Source of the DNA: Candidatus Zixiibacteriota bacterium
Lineage (GTDB): Bacteria; Zixibacteria; MSB-5A5; GN15; PGXB01
Length of the DNA stretch: 5,196 nt
NCBI GenBank assembly: GCA_024230695.1
Contig: JAAERC010000116.1
Location: forward strand, 1-5,196
Direction: 5' to 3'
Made by a program: the position numbers and the translations under genes. How positions within the stretch are numbered: the first letter of the stretch is position 1; the number at the start of each line of letters is the position of its first letter. Positions 1 to 5,196 of the stretch are shown piece by piece. The notes beneath the pieces are model-generated. The model saw only the letters and a program-made list of their open reading frames with translations. It ran no database searches and was not told the origin of the DNA.

Positions 1-1
1 A

Positions 2-436
2 GCTACCACTCGTCGTAAACCAGTTCGTAAAGCCACAACTCGCAAGGTAACTCGTAAGACTACTGCGAGAAAACCACCAGTCCGTAAAACTACGACTCGC
101 AAGGTAACACGTAAAGCTACCACTCGTCGTAAACCAGTTCGTAAAGCCACAACTCGCAAGGTAACTCGTAAGACTACTGCGAGAAAATCACCAGTTCGCA
201 AAACTGCGACTCGCAAGGTAACTCGCAAAGCGACAACTCGTCGTAAACCGATTCGTAAAGCGACAACTCGCAAAGTGACTCGCAAGGTAACTCGGAAAGC
301 TACGACTCGTCGCAAACCAGTTCGTAAAGCCACAACTCGCAAAGTGACTCGTAAGGTAACTCGGAAAGCTACGACTCGTCGCAAACCAGTTCGTAAAGCC
401 ACCACTCGTAAGGTGACTCGTAGAGCAACAACTCGC
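2..436 (+). repeat. In-frame tandem repeats of 114 and 69 bp in the H1-like gene
   Basis: Five successive units begin with the codons for [A]TTRRKP[VI]RK at 2, 116, 230, 299 and 368. The spacings are therefore 114, 114, 69 and 69 bp (38, 38, 23 and 23 codons), all multiples of three. Bases 1-73 are identical to 115-187, and 284-333 are identical to 353-402, so the repetition is at DNA level, not only in the protein. The long unit equals the short one plus 15 codons (the KTTARK[PS]PVRKT stretch). After about 436 the pattern decays into unique basic sequence. The pattern suggests recent duplication by slippage or unequal recombination. The array probably continues left of the window. Confidence 0.9.
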
Positions 437-499
437 AAGCCGGCTCGTAAGATAGCTCGTAAGAGAACTGTAAGAAGAGCTTCCAGAAAATACAGATAG
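2..499 (+). CDS. Histone H1-like (Hc2-type) basic repeat protein, 5'-partial
   Basis: The frame starting at base 2 is open from the left edge to the TAG at 497-499, giving 165 residues of a longer protein; the true start is outside the window. An internal GTG at 275 could be read as a start, but it sits inside a repeat unit and has no ribosome site, so I reject it. The visible part is almost only K, R, T, A, V and P, with no D, E, G, L or aromatic residue until a single Tyr near the end (RKYR). Repeated motifs are ATTRRKPVRKATTRKVTRK and variants. This composition matches bacterial H1-like DNA-compacting proteins (Chlamydia Hc2-like, and lysine/arginine-rich tails of other nucleoid proteins), which bind DNA by charge in the nucleoid. 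Whether a folded N-terminal domain exists cannot be seen. A strong terminator follows 20 bases after the stop. The family-level role is inferred from composition alone; a ribosome- or RNA-binding basic tail is the main alternative. Confidence 0.8.
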   Translation, partial: ATTRRKPVRKATTRKVTRKTTARKPPVRKTTTRKVTRKATTRRKPVRKATTRKVTRKTTARKSPVRKTATRKVTRKATTRRKPIRKATTRKVTRKVTRKATTRRKPVRKATTRKVTRKVTRKATTRRKPVRKATTRKVTRRATTRKPARKIARKRTVRRASRKYR

Positions 500-519
500 T
501 ATTAACTGGATATATATTG

Positions 520-551
520 AACCCCGATTTAATTTGAATCGGGGTTTTTTT
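520..551 (+). terminator. Rho-independent terminator after the H1-like gene
   Basis: A perfect 10-bp inverted repeat (AACCCCGATT at 520-529, AATCGGGGTT at 537-546) encloses a 7-base loop and runs directly into seven Ts (545-551). It lies 20 bases after the TAG of the H1-like gene and upstream of the next gene. It therefore closes the first transcription unit and implies that the 718-residue protein has its own promoter. Confidence 0.93.
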
Positions 552-606
552 ATGGCTTGTTGTTGAGTAGATCATTATTTTCTGATAAACTTAGAATTAT
601 CAAAAC

Positions 607-613
607 AGAAGGA
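607..613 (+). promoter_or_regulatory. Ribosome binding site that sets the start at 620
   Basis: AGAAGGA lies 6 bases before the ATG at 620. This decides the start. A longer in-frame reading from TTG at 557 would begin immediately after the terminator, lack a Shine-Dalgarno sequence and put 21 residues in front of a clean signal peptide. Confidence 0.8.
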
Positions 614-619
614 TTTGAG

Positions 620-2776
620 ATGATAAAAACAGGATGTCTTTTTCTATTTATAATTATTCTGATCTGCTTACCGATTTATGGTCAAGCTCCGGCTGATATT
701 CTTCAGATGGCTCTTGACTCGATCGGTCTGGATAGAGCTGATATTGGATATAAACAAAAAGGATACTGGAACCGCTACCCGCTCGATACACCATACCGAT
801 TAACATCGTTTGATGATCTTTTTGCCGAGCCCCTGATGTTATACGATTATAGCAAAACTATGGCAAACGCTGTCGAAAAGTATATGGCTCCGGCATATCT
901 TGACTCTAATTCAATATCATTGTATGCCCTGACTTATTCGCTTGGTGTTGATCGCAAGCAGGGTGGATTCAGATCATATTCGGCCAATCTTATTCCGATT
1001 TCGGATTCAATTAAACCACTTGAGAAAGCATTTGGAGATCTGTTTGAGTCGGCCGGGCATCAATCGGATTATTATACTTTTGGGGTGAAGGCCGATTGGC
1101 CGGAGTATAAGAAAACTATAAATCATTTATCAGAAAATATCTCTCCGGAAATAGAGTTAATTCTCGCCAAGGCGATTAATAATCTTTCTGATATTATTTA
1201 TTGGCAAAAACTTGCTTTCCGTAATTGCCCTGATAGTATAAAGCAAAAGATTTTTCACATTCGTGATCTTGCAATGACCCAATCTGATGGTACCGTTTAT
1301 TATCCCGAGATAGATGATATCGCCGGCGAAATTGATTATGCGTCACTTCATTATGCGGCTCTCAAAGCGGCGGCCCTTACCGAAGAGACTGCTGACTCGC
1401 TTATTTTCTATGGTGCAATTCCCGCCGATTCCTATTTTGATATATTAACTCCATATGGCCGAATTGTTTTTCTCGGGCAAGATTATTTAAAGAAGAATAA
1501 GACTAAATCATTCGATTGCTCTAATAGTCTGCTTGTAATTGATTTTGGCAATAACGGTCATTTTACCGGGAATTGTGGGGGAACTTCGATTTCTAACCCG
1601 GTTTCTTTATTTATTGATTTGGGTGGGGATGATACCTATCAGACCGACCGGGATATTTCTACCTGCGGCGCCGGAGTGATGGGCGTTGGAGTTTTATATG
1701 ATGCCTTAGGCAATGACAGTTATCAAACAAAAAATAACTCACAGGGATTTGGCTTCTTTGGGGTTGGGATGTTGTATGATAAAAAAGGAGATGATAAATA
1801 TCGAGCCGAGCTTTCCGGACAGGGATGCGGATATTTTGGGATAGGTCTTTGTTTTGATGCCGAAGGGTCAGACAATTATTATATCTTTGGTGATGGTCAG
1901 GGATGTGGCGGAGTTGGCGGTGGTATCGGTGTTTTGGCTGATTTTTCCGGTGATGATTTTTATAAAGGCGAACCAGACCCGAAAATTTTTAATCGACCCG
2001 ATTATCACTCCAAATACAATATAAACGCCAGCAATGTGCAGGGATTTGGCGGTGGACGTCGCGGTGATGGTTCCGATGGTCATTCCTGGGCAGGGGGTTT
2101 AGGAGCCATAATTGATCTCTCAGGTGATGACCATTACCTTTCGGGCAACTGGTCGCTGGGTTGTTCATACTGGTTTGCCACCGGGATTGCTTATGACCGA
2201 AGCGGTAATGACAGATATGAGTCCTGCTATTTCACGCAAGGGTCGGGGGCGCATTTTTGTAATGCTATTTTGATTGATGAAGGAGGCGATGACAATCATG
2301 AGCTTTATGAAACAGCTGGGGCGGCGCTCGGATTTGGTTGGGATTTTGCAAATTGTTTATTAATTAATATTGGCGGTAACGATTTATATAAAGCAAATAT
2401 GATTTCTCTTGGATTGGCTCAGATCCGCTCTTTCGCGTTTTTAATTGATATCGGCGGGGATGATCAATATCGACTTGGTAAAGGTACTGATGGTCTGGGG
2501 CAAGCCTCGTATCGTGCTGATTTTGGGAAACCGAGGAAACTGGCGCCATACACATATTATGTTAAATCGCTTGGTTGTTTGATTGATATCGGTGGAACCG
2601 ATTTGTATTTATCTTATGATGAAAACAATAAAGAAGAAAATCATCCAGTGGCGAAAAACGATGCTATCTGGTTTGCACCGTCAAAAACCGATAGTACGTA
2701 CGGAAACAATAATTATGGTATTGGAATAGATATTGATAATGGGATTATCCCGGAAGTCGAGAAATGGAATGATTAG
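620..2776 (+). CDS. Exported D-x-x-G-x-D-x-Y repeat protein, probable beta-solenoid
   Basis: The product is 718 residues starting at the ATG at 620 (ribosome site 607-613). Residues 1-21 form a Sec signal peptide: a Lys near the start, a long hydrophobic core, and probable cleavage after LPIYG, leaving Gln22. No lipobox is seen. Residues about 25-300 are a mixed, partly helical region I do not recognise. Residues 306-663 hold about 12 repeats of consensus hydrophobic-hydrophobic-D-x-x-G-[DNSG]-D-x-Y, for example LYDKKGDDKY (385-394) and LIDIGGDDQY (608-617). They alternate with Gly-rich QG-x-G-x-x-G-x-G segments. The 25-30 residue spacing and the Asp/Gly-rich turns suggest a right-handed beta-helix or roll with possible Ca2+ sites; this is inference, and the motif is not the RTX nonapeptide. 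Residues 664-718 are a polar tail with no recognisable sorting signal. The protein likely acts in the periplasm, at the surface or outside the cell. The next gene follows after 75 bp on the same strand. The coding call is very secure; the function is unknown. Confidence 0.9.
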   Translation: MIKTGCLFLFIIILICLPIYGQAPADILQMALDSIGLDRADIGYKQKGYWNRYPLDTPYRLTSFDDLFAEPLMLYDYSKTMANAVEKYMAPAYLDSNSISLYALTYSLGVDRKQGGFRSYSANLIPISDSIKPLEKAFGDLFESAGHQSDYYTFGVKADWPEYKKTINHLSENISPEIELILAKAINNLSDIIYWQKLAFRNCPDSIKQKIFHIRDLAMTQSDGTVYYPEIDDIAGEIDYASLHYAALKAAALTEETADSLIFYGAIPADSYFDILTPYGRIVFLGQDYLKKNKTKSFDCSNSLLVIDFGNNGHFTGNCGGTSISNPVSLFIDLGGDDTYQTDRDISTCGAGVMGVGVLYDALGNDSYQTKNNSQGFGFFGVGMLYDKKGDDKYRAELSGQGCGYFGIGLCFDAEGSDNYYIFGDGQGCGGVGGGIGVLADFSGDDFYKGEPDPKIFNRPDYHSKYNINASNVQGFGGGRRGDGSDGHSWAGGLGAIIDLSGDDHYLSGNWSLGCSYWFATGIAYDRSGNDRYESCYFTQGSGAHFCNAILIDEGGDDNHELYETAGAALGFGWDFANCLLINIGGNDLYKANMISLGLAQIRSFAFLIDIGGDDQYRLGKGTDGLGQASYRADFGKPRKLAPYTYYVKSLGCLIDIGGTDLYLSYDENNKEENHPVAKNDAIWFAPSKTDSTYGNNNYGIGIDIDNGIIPEVEKWND
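1535..2608 (+). repeat. Protein-level repeat domain (about 12 rungs) in the 718-residue protein
   Basis: The D-boxes begin at residues 306 (degenerate, VIDFGNNGHF), 331, 359, 385, 411, 439, 497, 524, 551, 581, 608 and 654. Spacings are 25, 28, 26, 26, 28, 58, 27, 27, 30, 27 and 46. Two loops interrupt the regular period: residues about 449-472 and about 618-650. The most regular copies are 359-384, 385-410 and 411-438. Box 8 ends in His instead of Tyr (LIDEGGDDNH), box 9 has Asn for the first Asp (LINIGGNDLY), and box 11 has Thr (LIDIGGTDLY). The copies are diverged at DNA level, so this is an old, selected repeat rather than a recent expansion. Confidence 0.85.
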
Positions 2777-2784
2777 ATAAAGAA

Positions 2785-2812
2785 GGGGTGGATCGCAGAG
2801 TTCCTGCCCTAC
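2785..2812. repeat. Imperfect inverted repeat between genes 2 and 3
   Basis: A GC-rich island in an otherwise AT-rich 75-bp gap has partly complementary arms: GGG 2785-2787 with CCC 2807-2809, and GGA 2790-2792 with TCC 2802-2804. No T-run follows directly, so it is not a convincing intrinsic terminator. It could be an mRNA-stabilising stem or a fragment of a dispersed intergenic repeat. It is weak evidence on its own. Confidence 0.3.
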
Positions 2813-2840
2813 AATTTCTTTTAATATTTACATTTAATTT

Positions 2841-2847
2841 GGGAGAG
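2841..2847 (+). promoter_or_regulatory. Ribosome binding site for the 282-residue protein
   Basis: GGGAGAG lies 4 bases before the ATG at 2852 (the GGAG core is 6 bases away). It supports this start, which also begins directly with a signal peptide. Confidence 0.75.
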
Positions 2848-2851
2848 AATT

Positions 2852-3700
2852 ATGAATTATTTTTTAGTTATAATTATATTTCTTTTTGCTTCATCTGTTC
2901 TTTCAGAGACGATCACAAAATCTAAAACCTCTAAAATAAATCTATTTACAGATAAATATGAGTATGAGGTCTCAAATACTTCCTTTAAAGTCATACCCTA
3001 TTACCCATTTGGCAATTCTGGAAGGATGCTGATCGAAGAAACTATAAGTAAAAAAGAACATGTACATATGGAAGGTGTTGAATCACATATATCTATTAAG
3101 GCTTATGATTGTTTTGCCAACGACTCTATTATTTTTTTATGGGAAATAAAAGAATTTGGTGAAGAATCTGAGTTTAAATACGATATGGTCTCTTTTATAT
3201 CTTATAGTTGCTGTTCCGCAGAACCCACATATATTTATTATGATTTAGTTTCAGCCAAATATCTAATGCATACTACAATACCAGCCAAAAGATATTACGA
3301 TTCTAATGGAGGATCTCACCTAATTGGATTCTATTCACCTGAGGCAATTACTACTGATTCATTATACACTTACTCGGATAGCTTAGCTGGTGTTCTAAGG
3401 TTGATCACAGAAAATGATATTTCGCATGAACTTGTGATATATAAAGCAAACGAAGATTTTGAGATATTTCCCACATTGGATATTGTGGATCAAAGCGGGG
3501 ATTCCTTGGAGAGTCCAATTATTTCTAAAAGGGAACCTAATAGGGCAATTTTATATTATGCTAATTCTAAAGAGATGTCAATTTTAGACGCTATTTTCTC
3601 GCCATTAAAGAAGTTAGAAATACCCTATAACTCAGATGGATTCTTAATTGATGAAATAGATGGCCCGGATGAATTTTCTTTTATTCATATAAAACGGTAA
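2852..3700 (+). CDS. Exported hypothetical protein, 282 residues
   Basis: I do not recognise this protein. It starts at ATG with a good ribosome site. Residues 1-18 are a signal peptide (MNYFLVIIIFLFASSVLS, cleavage probably before Glu19); there is no Cys at the cleavage site, so it is not a lipoprotein. The rest (19-282) is soluble, rich in beta-prone residues (Y, I, S, E), and has no further membrane segment. There are three cysteines: C87, and the adjacent pair C120-C121 in SYSCCSAEPTYIYYDL, the most distinctive segment. A CC-x-x-x-P-x-Y-x-Y-Y-D-L pattern like this could mark a conserved turn or disulfide. The gene is AT-richer than its neighbours: three 60-base lines I counted gave 28-38% GC, against 38-55% in lines of the adjacent genes. 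It lies 75 bp after the repeat protein on the same strand, so co-transcription is plausible. No terminator with a T-run follows it. Transfer from elsewhere is possible but not shown. Confidence 0.85.
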   Translation: MNYFLVIIIFLFASSVLSETITKSKTSKINLFTDKYEYEVSNTSFKVIPYYPFGNSGRMLIEETISKKEHVHMEGVESHISIKAYDCFANDSIIFLWEIKEFGEESEFKYDMVSFISYSCCSAEPTYIYYDLVSAKYLMHTTIPAKRYYDSNGGSHLIGFYSPEAITTDSLYTYSDSLAGVLRLITENDISHELVIYKANEDFEIFPTLDIVDQSGDSLESPIISKREPNRAILYYANSKEMSILDAIFSPLKKLEIPYNSDGFLIDEIDGPDEFSFIHIKR

Positions 3701-3705
3701 TGGCT

Positions 3706-3753
3706 GGGATAGCCCACAGCTTGTTATAAATCCCGAGATAAACAAAGGGCTAT
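3706..3753. repeat. Compound inverted repeat just after gene 3
   Basis: ATAGCCC at 3709-3715 pairs with GGGCTAT at 3747-3753. Inside, TTGTT at 3721-3725 pairs with AACAA at 3741-3745, making a two-stem hairpin with an unequal internal loop. A competing pairing joins GGGAT (3706-3710) to ATCCC (3730-3734). It lies within 10 bases of the TAA of the 282-residue gene. No T-tract follows, so it is at best a processing or stabilising stem, or a remnant of a dispersed palindromic repeat. Confidence 0.5.
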
Positions 3754-3810
3754 GGGTACTTTGATTGATTATATATCATCTTGACAAATATGCTAAGACC
3801 ATTTATTGAA

Positions 3811-3855
3811 GCAGGCGCCCTCGCCTGCCCCAAATCTCTTGGAGCACACTGCTCC
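3811..3855. repeat. Paired GC-rich hairpins between the convergent genes
   Basis: Two perfect hairpins stand 12 bases apart. The first is GCAGGCG (3811-3817) with CGCCTGC (3822-3828) and a 4-base loop. The second is GGAGCA (3841-3846) with TGCTCC (3850-3855) and a 3-base loop. They are much more GC-rich than the surrounding sequence and end 13 bases from the antiporter stop. They may help end transcription or stabilise the 3' end of the antiporter mRNA. Neither is followed by a clear T-run on either strand, so a dispersed REP-like intergenic element is at least as likely. Confidence 0.6.
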
Positions 3856-3868
3856 TACTACTCTAAAA

Positions 3869-5196
3869 TCAAGCTTCTGCTTTAATCTTTTCCTTTTCTT
3901 TATCACCTTTTAACAAAGACATTTTTAGAAGCGGCGGAGTCACCAGAGTTGTTACAATAACCATAATCACGACTGCTGAGTAGGTTCCGGAACTAACTAT
4001 CGGAGTGTTATCGAGCACCAATTTTGCGCCGATACCCGCAAAAATCAATCCAACCTCACCACGAGGTATCATACCCAGACCAATTGCAATTCGATTTATT
4101 GATTTATCAAAAACTGCCAATGAACAGACTTGCTTGCCGGCGATAGCCATAATTGTCATCACTCCCGCAAAAAGAAGGATACTTGTGTCGCCAAAAGTGG
4201 ACAGGTCGACCATCATTCCCATTTTTACAAAGAAAATAGGAATCAGAAATACGCCAATTGGCTCTATAAGCTCATCAACCGAATGTTCGCCGCGATCGGT
4301 GAAATCTTTATACTGAACCTTATCAAGAATTAATCCCGCCGCAAAAGCACCAACAATCGGAGCCAAGCCAATCAAACTGGCCAGATAGGCCATCAAAAAA
4401 CAGACCAGTAATGCCGTCGAAAGTAAGATCCCGGAGACCTTGAATTTACTTCCGAACTTAAATACTGTTGGCATCATCATGTTACCAATAAGGATCGATC
4501 CAATTACAAATCCCAGCGCTTTGGCAACAATTATAAAAACATCTAATGAACCAACTCCGGCTCCTCCTGTATTGGCGGCATTAATTATGCCGACCACAAC
4601 AGCCAGGATTATAAGTCCCATAATATCATCGATAACCGCCGCTCCAAGAATTATTTTGGCCTCGCGAGTTCGAATTTTCCCAATGTCCTTTAAAACACGG
4701 GCGGTTATTCCAACCGATGTTGCCGTTAATGTTGCTCCAACAAAAATATGAACAAAAACAGAGGCATCAGGTAAGAAAAATAGTGCCACTCCCCATCCTA
4801 AGAAAAACGGAGCAACAACGCCAAAAGTAGCGACCATAAAGGAGGCTACACCGACTTTTAGCATCTCCTGAAGCGATGATTCCAAACCGACTTCAAAGAG
4901 TAATATTATTACGCCGATTTCGGCCAGAACGTCAAGTGTCAGACTATGCTTAAATGGTTCAAAAATCTCCGGTCCTAACATCGCCAGATTGCCAATAAGC
5001 ATACCGATTATTAATTCGCCCAGAACAGCCGGCTGTTTAAATCGTTCGAATAAATCACCGCCCAATTTGGCCGCCAATAAAATAATAATAAGGCCAAGCA
5101 AAACCTCGGCGACCTCGCCGCCATGCCCGGCGGCTTCTCCAGATTCGCCAGATGAAGCAAAAGCCAAATTATAGATTAAATATCCAAAACAAACAA
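3869..5196 (-). CDS. CPA2-type Na+/H+ (cation:proton) antiporter, probably 5'-partial
   Basis: This is a membrane antiporter of the Na+/H+ exchanger fold (PF00999, CPA2 branch, NapA/GerN-like), exchanging monovalent cations for protons across the inner membrane for pH and salt homeostasis. Numbering is from the TTG at 5167 (432 residues). About 12-13 hydrophobic segments span 20-418. Diagnostic features are FKQPAVLGELIIGMLIGN (43-60), the TATSVGITARVLKD unwound helix (148-161), the ion-binding Asp pair D180-D181 in GAAVIDDIMGL, K345 in AGKQ as a candidate for the conserved lysine, and GMIPRGEVGLI (365-375). The protein stops after a short KEKEK tail, so it has no RCK/TrkA-N domain of the KefC type. 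Start: the TTG at 5167-5165 has no Shine-Dalgarno sequence at normal distance (GGA is 15 bases away), and the frame stays open to the right edge. The upstream residues FGYLIYNLAFA followed by SS resemble the end of a signal peptide, so the true start probably lies outside the window. The ion preferred cannot be read from sequence. Confidence 0.92.
   Translation of the reverse strand, partial: VCFGYLIYNLAFASSGESGEAAGHGGEVAEVLLGLIIILLAAKLGGDLFERFKQPAVLGELIIGMLIGNLAMLGPEIFEPFKHSLTLDVLAEIGVIILLFEVGLESSLQEMLKVGVASFMVATFGVVAPFFLGWGVALFFLPDASVFVHIFVGATLTATSVGITARVLKDIGKIRTREAKIILGAAVIDDIMGLIILAVVVGIINAANTGGAGVGSLDVFIIVAKALGFVIGSILIGNMMMPTVFKFGSKFKVSGILLSTALLVCFLMAYLASLIGLAPIVGAFAAGLILDKVQYKDFTDRGEHSVDELIEPIGVFLIPIFFVKMGMMVDLSTFGDTSILLFAGVMTIMAIAGKQVCSLAVFDKSINRIAIGLGMIPRGEVGLIFAGIGAKLVLDNTPIVSSGTYSAVVIMVIVTTLVTPPLLKMSLLKGDKEKEKIKAEA

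Noticed and set aside
1..436. CRISPR array
   Set aside because: The regular repeats are in-frame codons for K/R/T motifs without unique spacers, so this is a coding tandem repeat.
275..499. GTG at 275 as start of a 74-residue basic protein
   Set aside because: The same frame is open with identical repeats back to base 2, so this is an internal codon of a longer gene.
369..575. Minus-strand 68-residue open frame across the H1-like gene and its terminator
   Set aside because: It is the antisense shadow of the repetitive basic gene, has repetitive Tyr/Glu/Ser composition forced by the repeats, and runs through the terminator.
560..588. Possible promoter TTGTTG (560-565), 17 bp, TGATAA (583-588) before the repeat-protein gene
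   Set aside because: Both boxes match the sigma-70 consensus poorly. A promoter is expected in 552-606, but I cannot place it.
557..619. TTG start at 557 for the 718-residue protein
   Set aside because: It begins 5 bases after the terminator T-tract, has no ribosome site, and would put 21 extra residues before a clear signal peptide. ATG 620 has AGAAGGA at proper spacing.
1868..2083. Minus-strand open frame inside the solenoid gene
   Set aside because: It is Thr/Ile-rich shadow coding opposite Gly/Asp repeats, with no ribosome site or independent support.
1610..2608. RTX (GGxGxDxUx) calcium-binding nonapeptide repeats
   Set aside because: The Asp/Gly content is similar, but the period is 25-30 residues and the motif is D-x-x-G-x-D-x-Y, not the nine-residue RTX pattern.
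3781..3809. Perfect TTGACA at 3781-3786 as a -35 box
   Set aside because: No acceptable -10 box lies at 16-18 bp (TATTGA or TTTATT only), and no plus-strand gene follows it.
4005..4751. Plus-strand open frames opposite the antiporter
   Set aside because: They are antisense shadows of a clearly conserved membrane protein. Their Pro/Ile/Ser/Thr-rich composition is typical of the reverse strand of transporter genes.

Overview
The window looks like bacterial chromosome of moderate to low GC (about 30-55% in the 60-base lines I counted). Clear Shine-Dalgarno sequences, a textbook intrinsic terminator, Sec signal peptides (one ending in the 'G|Q' style common in the Bacteroidetes/FCB world) and a CPA2 antiporter point to a diderm bacterium. 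An FCB-group or related candidate phylum would fit, but no marker gene here fixes the taxonomy.

Layout: (1) Bases 2-499, plus strand, hold the C-terminal part of a very basic, repetitive histone-H1-like (Hc2-type) protein. Its reading frame is open through the left edge, so the start lies outside the window. It ends in a strong rho-independent terminator (520-551). (2) Bases 620-2776, plus strand, encode a 718-residue exported protein. After a signal peptide and a roughly 275-residue mixed/helical region it has about 12 repeats of 25-30 residues built on D-x-x-G-[DNSGT]-D-x-Y alternating with QG-x-G, most likely a beta-solenoid. (3) Bases 2852-3700, plus strand, encode a 282-residue exported protein of unknown function. 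It is clearly AT-richer than its neighbours and may be co-transcribed with gene 2 (75-bp gap). (4) Bases 3701-3868 form a convergent intergenic region with several inverted repeats. (5) Bases 3869 to the right edge, minus strand, encode a CPA2-type Na+/H+ (monovalent cation:proton) antiporter. Its frame is still open at the right edge, and the in-window TTG start is doubtful.

The genes do not form an obvious pathway. The H1-like gene is a separate transcription unit closed by its terminator. Genes 2 and 3 could be a small cell-envelope/secreted pair. The antiporter converges on them from the other side. The most interesting items are the D-x-x-G-x-D-x-Y repeat protein, the nucleotide-level tandem repeats in the H1-like gene, and the palindromic intergenic elements.
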